64,000 bases of DNA. It comes from Eleusine coracana subsp. coracana. Its lineage: Eukaryota; Streptophyta; Magnoliopsida; Poales; Poaceae. Below, one piece after another: positions 57,455-64,000 of the stretch. The translations under genes and the position numbers were made by a program. The notes below the pieces were generated by a model. That model saw only the letters and a program-made list of their open reading frames with translations, was not told the DNA's origin and did not search any database. The DNA lies in contig CM064417.1 of NCBI GenBank assembly GCA_032690845.1, positions 22,794,808 to 22,858,807 of the forward strand, written 5' to 3'. Position 1 is the first letter of the stretch; every line of letters starts with the position of its first letter.

Positions 57455-58317
57455 ACGGAAGTATATTTTCCTATCACTACTATGTGATCACAGTGTAAAC
57501 TCTCAACAAGCAAAGGGAAGCATCTTATCAAGCTCTTACAAAGTTCTTTAATTACAACAAGAAAAAGATACCTTGGAGAGTGTGAACTGATGATTGCGAG
57601 AGTCAAAAAAAATTGTGTTTGTTCAGAAGGAAATATATGGAGCTTGGATAGGCAATATTAGGTAGCAAGGATTAGCAAAATTTCAATTCAGAAGTTGCCA
57701 AACTAAATAATAGTCCCAAGCTAGTCTATGTCACCGGCCTAAACTTGTCTCAGACCTAGTTCAAGCAAGCAAGGAAATGACTCAACAAAGGACACAAAGG
57801 ATGCAAGCAATTCTGAATTTGTATCTTTTCTTTTTTTTACTTCATTTTTTTGTGCGGCTTTTTCTCTTGTGCACTTTTGCTTTTTTCTTTTCTTTTCTTG
57901 AGAATCAGAAGTGCAGCAAGGTATTACAAGTTTTACAACCAATGGAACCCCAGAATATTTTTTTTCTTACTACAAGTATAGCAAAAGGATTCTTGTAATA
58001 GCACAAATAAAACAAACTTCTATAACAAGATCAAGCACTAATTGGTTGGCTTTTGATCACAATGAGACAGCAGCAGAGCACTCTAATTTTCTTTTACACA
58101 CAAAAGTAGAAGGCTAGATGTTAAAGAAATATTTAGTGCACACAATTCCAGCAATACTATTATCTCAACATGTGCAACACTGATTTTTTCCCTTGTTTGT
58201 CTATGACAAGGATATGCATGACTCAAACACGACCAAAGAACAAGCACTAGACCAGCAACACAATGACTTTATAGGGACTAAAATTAAGAGAAGCAATCTG
58301 AAATAAAAATTTGCAAG
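57455..58317 (-). other. Internal stretch of unclear origin in minus-strand CRM-like element
   Basis: About 860 bp where gag would be expected. No gag motif, zinc knuckle or long frame is visible on either strand; it includes a T-rich run near 57825-57900. It does not resemble the leaders at 10717-12014 or 42111-43317 by eye. Confidence 0.45.
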
Positions 58318-58452
58318 TCACAATGGGGTATAGGACAGCGGAAACACGACAAACCGATATTTTTGTGGGGCAATTTTCTGGACTATAGGATAGAACAAAT
58401 AAACGAGGATAAAGGCGAACCTATTGGTATACCTGAAGCTCTGATTACCACT
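58318..58452 (-). other. PBS and leader start of minus-strand CRM-like element
   Basis: On the minus strand AGTGGTAATCAGAGCTTCAG (58433-58452) follows the LTR, and the next about 110 bp match the leader start at 42111-42210. Confidence 0.75.
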
Positions 58453-59157
58453 TGATGTGGACAAGGGTTTCCAATCTTCTGATAGGTTCTGATAATCTTG
58501 ATTAAGGCGAAGGCGATACACAAATCGATCCGGCTTCTGAACGACACGTTCTATATCCCGCAATCACAGCACAACGTCTCATCTGGTTATCAACCATTCT
58601 AGAACGATTGACCTCGCCGAGAAGGCTTATCCTTGCCTGCAAATCAAGAACACAAGCAAGAACAAAGAAGAATGCAACCAATTTTACAAGTATACGATAA
58701 ATCTCACAAGTTGGAGTCTCACAAACCGATCAAACGGCAAAACTTTTATCAACAGAATAATCTAAGAAAAACCCAAACCCTAATGAAGAGGTGGTGGCTA
58801 TATATGAGGACCCTAGGGTCATGCAAGACCCCCTGGACGCAGCCCTAAGTGGGCTCAACTCGATACATGGTCCAAAGACCGATTACGGTGTCGCAGCACC
58901 AGGACAGATTCTGGAAGCCAATTTATTTTGATGATTCCCGACAGCTCGGGACGAATTATGACATGGGACCGGTTGGGTTGGAAATATCTTTTTGTTATAT
59001 TTTCAGGAATATATAGAACATCCAAATCCGTGTCCATATGCGTCCTGGGCGTCCATTTTAGTGTAGACTGGTACTGGGTCCCGAAACAGACTCGAAGTCG
59101 GTTTTGATTGGGCCTCCACCATGGCTTGCACGTCCTTGCTGGCCCATCATGCCTCCA
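58453..59157 (-). mobile_element. 5' LTR of minus-strand CRM-like element, start missing
   Basis: Ends CACATCA at 58453. Matches 55086-55795; the first about 190 bp of the LTR are absent and Sirevirus B gag resumes at about 59158. Confidence 0.85.
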
Positions 59158-59748
59158 ATCAAGACCAATGAATCAAGTGAAGCAATCACCTCGACAAGTG
59201 ACAAACTTCAAGAGAGGTGTAATTCATTAGTAGAAGAAAATAAAGTTCCTGTGAAGGCTATTGAAGAGCTCAAAGTGAAGTCAAGAACTTTGATGAAGAA
59301 GTTGGAAGCATTTCAAGCTTATCAAGCTTCAACAAGCAAAGGTTGTGGAAGGTGTCACAACATAGATGTTGAGAAGTTCACCAATCTTGAAGCAACCGTT
59401 GAAGATCTCAACAATCAAGTGAGAGAGTGTGAGAAGAAGGCTCAATTTGAGGCAATCAAAAAAATAGTTGATGAGCCAAGATCCAAGCATGATAAGAGAG
59501 GACTTGGGTTCAACAAGAATGAACCTAAGAAGAGCTACAAAAAGAAGATCAATTTTGTGTCCGCAAGAAAAGGAAAGCAAGTAGCTCAAGAGAAGGCCAT
59601 CAAGCCAAAGAATGCACCACAAGTCAACAAAAGCAACAAAGACTCCACAATATCCTGTTATGATTTTGATGCAACTTATGTGCTAACCCGTAATGCTAAT
59701 GGTAGAGTTGTTGCCAAGTTTGTTGCAACACATAATGATATGAGATAA
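59158..59748 (+). pseudogene. Gag C-terminal part of Sirevirus B
   Basis: From about 59161 the frame gives KTNESSEAITSTSDKLQERC, then a coiled coil (VEENKVPVKAIEELKVKSRT), a CGRC pair, further heptads and a Lys-rich patch, ending at a TAA at 59746. This is the extended Sirevirus gag tail. The apparent N-terminus upstream of 59158 is CRM LTR sequence read through the junction. Confidence 0.8.
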
Positions 59749-60789
59749 CTTTGTGTGTGGGTGCCCAAAGTTCTTATTACTTATGTGAAAGGACCCAAGA
59801 AAATTTGGGTGCCTAAATCCAAGACTTGATTTACTTTGTAGGAATACTCCTCCGGTGGTGCTATATGGGTGCTTGATAGTGGATGCTCAAATCAAATGAC
59901 CGGAGAGAAGTCAATGTTCTCCACACTTGAGCATGACAACATTCCAAGTGGAGGCATATCCTTTGGCAATGACGGAAAAGGAATGGTAATTGGTCATGGT
60001 CGGATTAACGTCACCCATGACCTTTCAATTAGTAATGCTTATCTTGTGAAAGGCTTAGGGTATAACTTGATGTCCATGTCACAACTTTGTGAAATGGGCT
60101 ATAGTTGTCTCTTTGCCGATGATGGCGTGACCGTCTTCCGGAAGCCTGATTTCTCTATAGCGTTCAAAGGGTACATTGAGGACAAAATCTATCTTGTTGA
60201 TTTCACCAACAATGATGAATGTAATCTTAGTGCATGTCTTGTCACGAAAACCACATTGGATTGGCTATGGCATTACCGGCTAGCTCATGTTGGGATGAGA
60301 AGTCTCCATAAGCTCCTTAAAGGTGGTCACGTTGTTGAACTAAAGGATGTTGCTTTTGAAAAGGACAAGGTGTGTAGCACATGTAAAGCCAGAAAGCAAG
60401 TTGGTGCTCCACATCCCACCAAGACGTTGATGACAATAGAAAGGCCATTGGAGATGTTGCGCATGGACCTATTCGGACCGGTCTCCTACTTAAGCATTGG
60501 CGGCTACAAGTATGGCCTTGTAATTGTTGATGATTATTCTCGTTTCACTTGGGTATTCTTTTTGAAGGATAAAAGTGAGACACGAGAAGTCCTAAAGTGG
60601 TTTTTAAGGAGAGCACAAAATGAGTATGAAGTAAAGATCAAGAATATAAGGAGTGATAATAAGACCGAGTTCAAGAACACTCAAGTTGAGGAGTATCTTG
60701 ATGAAGAAGGAATCAAGCATGAATTTTCAGCTAAGAATAGCCAAAAGGAAGAATCGCACACTCATAGAGATGGCAAGAACAATGCTTGA
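59749..60789 (+). pseudogene. Protease and integrase N-terminal part of Sirevirus B
   Basis: From about 59860: the copia protease site VLDSGCSNQMTGEKSMF, then FGNDGKGMVIGHGRI and YNLMSMSQLCEMGYSC. Integrase follows: WHYRLAHVGMRSLHKLL and CSTCKARKQ (HHCC), first catalytic Asp in LRMDLFGP, second in IRSDNKTEF (usual Gly replaced by Lys). At about 60740 the sequence loses several codons, including the catalytic Glu of the usual Q-N-G-V-V-E-R-K-N box, and the frame shifts. Confidence 0.9.
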
Positions 60790-61590
60790 TGAATACGAAA
60801 CACCGGACATCTTTTGGGCCGAAGCCATCAACACTACATGCCATGCCACAAATAGATTGTACCTTCACAAAATTTTGAACAAGGCACCTTATGAGCTCCT
60901 CACTGGCAACCTTCCAAATGTGTCATATTTTCGTGTCTTTGGAAGCAAGTGCTATATACTCAACAAGAAACCCAAGTCATCCAAATTTTTTCCCAAGACA
61001 AATGAAGGTCTCCTACTTGGTTATGTTACTAATGTTTATGCATATCGTGTCTTTAACAAAGACACTAGGTTGTTGAAATAACACGTGATGTCCAATTTGA
61101 TGAATTTAATGGCTCTCAAGAAGAGCAAGTTAATCCAAGTGATGTAGGTGATGAAGCTCCTTATGATGCACTAAGGAAATTAGAAATTGGTGAGATAAGA
61201 CCACAAGACCCAAACTCAAGTCAAGATGAACCATCTTCTTCAAGCCAAGATGAGCCTCCTCCACAAGATCAATAAAATGAACAAGATCAAGGAAGTGGTC
61301 AAGATCATGGTGACGATCATGATCAAGGCAACAACCAAGATCAAGCTCGAGATGGTGGAGAAGAAGAGGTTCAAGATGACAACAATCAAGCGGAACAAGA
61401 TGCATCTAGACCCATTCACCCTCGAGTCTGACAAAGCATTCAAAAGGATCACCCCGTTGACAATATTCTTGGTGACATTCAAAGAGGGGTAACAACTAGA
61501 TCTCGAATGGCTATGTTTTGTCATCATTACTTGTTTGTTTCCTCTATGGAACCTCTTAGGGTGGAACAAGCACTACAATACTCGGATTGA
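60745..61590 (+). pseudogene. Integrase C-terminal part and linker of Sirevirus B
   Basis: In the shifted frame: KRKNRTLIEMARTMLDEYET, WAEAINTTCHATNRLYL, FRVFGSKCYILN and GLLLGYVTNVYAYRVFN, ending at TAA 61079. The linker up to RT (61081-61590) is rich in Gln and Asp (repeated D-Q or D-H) with stops near 61273 and 61429 and ends with the copia block near MEPLRVEQAL. Confidence 0.85.
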
Positions 61591-62190
61591 GTGATGGCCA
61601 TGCAAGAAGAGTTGAACAACTTTGAAAGAAACAAGGTGTGGTCATTGGTGGAAAGACCCAAGCAAAATGTTTTAGGTTCCAAGTGGGTGTTCCGGAACAA
61701 GCAAGATGAATATGGAGTGGTGGTGAGAAACAAAGCAAGACTTGTTGCAAAAGGCTACTCTCAAGTAGAAGGTTTGGACTTTGGTGAAACTTATGCACCC
61801 ATATCTAGGCTTGAGTCAATTCGTATTTTACTTGCCTATGATACTCACTATGGTTTTAAGCTTTTTCAAAGGGACGTGAAAAGTGCATTTCTTAATGGCC
61901 CCATTCAAGAGGAGGTGTATGTACAACAACCTCCAGGGTTTGAAGACCCAAAGAAGCTAAACCATGTGTACAAGCTACATAAAGCTTTCTATAGCCTCAA
62001 GCAAGCTCCAAGAGCTTGGTATGAACACCTCAAGGGTTATTTGATCAACAAAGGCTTCACCATTGGCAAGGCTGATCAAACCCTTTTCACCCACAAAATC
62101 AATAATGATATATTTATGTGCCAAATATATGTCAATGAAATTATATTTGGCTCTACTAATCAACTTTTTGTGAAGAGTTTACCAAGATTA
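61591..62190 (+). pseudogene. Reverse transcriptase of Sirevirus B, catalytic box lost
   Basis: Well preserved N-terminal [75 protein letters not shown], and [14 protein letters not shown]. The catalytic box, which is YVDDIIFGS in copia, reads YVNEIIFGS (near 62128-62155), so both catalytic Asp residues are replaced. A frameshift follows near 62165. Confidence 0.9.
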
Positions 62191-63078
62191 TGACTAGGAA
62201 ATTTGAGATGTCCATGATGGGGGAGTTGAAGTTCTTTCTAGGCTTTAAGGTCAAGCAACTAGAAGAAGGAACTTTCATAAGTCAAACCAAGTACACTCAA
62301 GACATACTCAAGAAATTTAACATGGATAAGGCAAAGCCCATAAAGACTCCAATGAAGACAAATGGACAGCTTGGGCTAGATGCAAATGGCAAACCTATGG
62401 ATCAAAAGGTATATCGCTCCATGATTGGCTCTTTGCTTTATCTTTGTGCATCTAGGCCCGATATTATGCTTAGTGTGTGCATGTGTGCAAGGTTTCAAGC
62501 CGCTCCAAAGAAAAGTCACATTGTGGCTATCAGAGAATTATGAGATATTTAGTTCACACACAAACCTAGGGTTGTGGTATCCAAAGGGTTCCAAGTTCAA
62601 GCTAGTTGGCTATTCTGATGCCGACTATGCCGGATGTATGGTGGATAGAAAGAGTACATCCAGGACTTGCCAATTCTTGGGTAAGTCCCTTGTGTCATGG
62701 TCATCCAAGAAACAAAATTCCGTTGCCTTATCCACAGCCGAAGCGGAGTATGTAGCAGCCGGTAGTTGTTGTGCTCAACTACTTTGGATGAGACAAACTC
62801 TAAAGGACTTTGGATACACTATGACTAAAGTTCCTCTCCTATGTGACAATGAGAGTGCCATCATGATTGCATATAACCCCATTGATCATAATAGAATTAA
62901 GCATATAGATATCCGACACCACTTCTTTAGAGATCATTCAATCAAAGGGGATATTGAGATTAGTTACGTTAGAACCGATAAACAACTAGCCGATATCTTT
63001 ACCAAACCCCTATATGAGAAAAGGCTTTGTGAGCTTAGGAGTGAGCTAAATATTTTTGACCTATGTAATGTGGAGTAG
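62191..63078 (+). pseudogene. RT C-terminus and RNase H of Sirevirus B
   Basis: RT end: EMSMMGELKFFLGFKVKQLE, KYTQDILKKFNMDKAKPIKT, SLLYLCASRPDIMLSVCMCA. After a frame change near 62540, RNase H: GYSDADYAGCMVDRKSTSRT, STAEAEYVAAGSCCAQLLW, LLCDNESAIMIAYNP, ADIFTKPLYEKRL, stop at 63076. All RNase H acidic residues are present. Confidence 0.9.
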
Positions 63079-63330
63079 TGACCTTTGCACTTTGCTTATG
63101 TTGTTTGTTTCTTGTTGAATCTCTCTTTGCAAATCAAAAGTTGAAAAATCTCATAAATGTCTTTAATTGTGAAAACTTTTGGGGCTTGATCAATAGATCA
63201 TAATGTGGAGACTTGTGAGTATTGTTCCATCTTAATTGGTTATGTGCTACTATTCACAAGTTAAAACATGTTTTTTTAAATATATATTACTTGTCCAAAA
63301 ATTCTAAGTCTATAAAAGCCTATTTCTGTG
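63079..63330 (+). other. 3' UTR of Sirevirus B
   Basis: AT-rich, no coding sequence and no clear polypurine tract. The LTR start seen at 39923 is absent, so UTR and LTR may be joined by a deletion. Confidence 0.5.
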
Positions 63331-63907
63331 CAAGACAGAGAGCGACGGAACTTCCGTCATCCTTTGATGGAACTTTTGTTACTGAGTAGTTCTAAACTTG
63401 CCCAAGACAGAAAGTCACAGAACTTCCGTCACCATATGACGGAACTTCCATGAATAGCTAAGAGTAAATCAGTTGCTCACCGACAGCGGCGGAACTTCCC
63501 TCACCCATTGACGGATCTTCCGTCGGTCTAGGTTAAGAGGCCCGAGACCCTCTCCTTCCTCAATCCAACCGGTCACTTCCTTTCTCCTCTCTCTCTCTCT
63601 CCGTGCGCACGAACCCTAAGGGCGACTTGGAGGCAATTCGAGGGGTTTTAGATATTCCACCGTTGAAGTTCATTGAAATTGAGGGGATTCAACTCCTCCT
63701 CCACGGAACTTCCGAGATCTCCATCCTTTTTCTCCTATCCTTGCCCTAGGTATGAAATTTGACCTAGACCTCATGTTTTTGGTCAAAATCTTCAAATGCA
63801 TGTGTTTCTCTTGGACATATAGGTTCCATTGTACCTAGTCTATCACTTTATGGACAAATTTGACTAGGTGTGGTAGGATCTAGGAGTATTGCGAGATTTG
63901 GTGCAAA
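63331..63907 (+). mobile_element. 3' LTR of Sirevirus B, partial
   Basis: Contains five to seven copies of the GACGGAACTTCCGTC-type palindrome (63350-63525 and near 63705), the same motif as in 40270-40455. A CT repeat (63585-63601) and ACGAACCCTAAGGG follow, probably the transcribed part of the LTR. It is cut at about 63907 by CRM-like sequence. Confidence 0.65.
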
Positions 63908-64000
63908 CTGCGTTGCCTGTTTTTGGCCTTTGGGCTCTGTATCCAGTTGAGCCCTATTATGGGCGTGTCTACAGGGTCTTGCGTGACACTAGGGTCTTCA
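63908..64000 (+). mobile_element. CRM-like LTR fragment at window edge
   Basis: CTGCGTTGCCTGTTTTTGGC and the following bases match 48469-48560 of the CRM-like LTR up to the TATA region. It starts inside the LTR, so it is truncated on the left, and it continues beyond the window. Confidence 0.75.

Larger units (their letters stand above)
55086..59157 (-). mobile_element. CRM-like gypsy element, second subfamily, minus strand, deleted
   Basis: On the minus strand: 5' LTR (about 59157-58453, start missing), PBS (58452-58433), leader, a stretch of unclear origin, protease, integrase C-terminus and 3' LTR (55985-55086). RT, RNase H and most of gag and integrase are absent. It lies in the gag of Sirevirus B. 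Bases next to the 3' LTR end are atagg (55081-55085); the other duplication is lost with the LTR start. Confidence 0.85.

Noticed and set aside
63560..63900. Possible host gene 5' UTR and first exon (CT repeat, CGAACCCTAAG, CTAGGTATG)
   Set aside because: It lies within Sirevirus B LTR sequence after the palindromes, and no open frame of useful length follows.

Overview
The window is plant nuclear DNA, almost certainly from a grass, and consists almost entirely of nested LTR retrotransposons. Four lineages recur: Ty3/gypsy chromoviruses with a chromodomain (Tekay/Del-like); Ty3/gypsy elements resembling the centromeric CRM clade, whose polyprotein reading frame runs into the 3' LTR; Athila-like gypsy elements with a protein-coding region in the envelope position; and Ty1/copia Sireviruses with an initiator-Met primer site, a long 3' UTR and clusters of palindromes in the LTR. 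I found no host gene, tRNA, rRNA or CRISPR array. The grass assignment, and the pericentromeric location suggested by five CRM-like copies in 64 kb, are inferences.

Left part (1-32.9 kb). Positions 1-2471 are the 3' end of a plus-strand Athila-like element. A minus-strand Tekay-like element (2472-14713; 3' LTR, chromodomain, integrase, RNase H, RT, protease, gag) is inserted into it. An internally deleted plus-strand CRM-like copy (9774-13811, imperfect target-site duplication gtact/gtgct) sits in its gag. At 14713 the Tekay sequence is cut off against a minus-strand Sirevirus (family A, copy 1, 14714-24692), which keeps its 5' LTR, PBS, gag to RNase H remnants, PPT and a truncated 3' LTR. 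Positions 24693-32962 hold a plus-strand Athila-like element with gag-protease, then an envelope-position ORF, but no RT or integrase. Its protease is interrupted by a solo Athila LTR (26305-29696, TSD ctcat), which itself carries a solo Sirevirus A LTR (27587-29419).

Middle part (32.9-39.9 kb). This is a minus-strand run of Athila-like pieces sharing LTRs: UTR, LTR, PBS/leader, UTR, LTR. A CRM-like solo LTR (34099-35488, TSD accac) with an internal 485-bp tandem duplication lies in the last LTR.

Right part (39.9-64 kb). A plus-strand Sirevirus of a second family (B) begins near 39923 and reaches the window edge. Its 5' LTR is split by Sirevirus A copy 2 (40491-52512), which is itself split by the best-preserved element of the window, a full CRM-like copy (41169-48915, TSD tcttc, two LTRs of about 922 bp). 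The gag of B is interrupted by a solo Athila-like LTR (53182-54829, TSD aagat) and by a minus-strand CRM-like element (55086 to about 59157). Protease, integrase, RT and RNase H of B follow at 59.9-63.1 kb, and then LTR sequence.

Every coding region carries stops, frameshifts, deletions or lost catalytic residues, so nothing here looks autonomous. The most informative observations are the odd-centred palindrome clusters in two Sirevirus families and an 18-20-bp palindrome in the Athila LTR, the coding capacity inside the CRM-like LTR, the methylation-type (C to T, G to A) origin of most stops, and several insertions whose target-site duplications let the nesting order be read directly.
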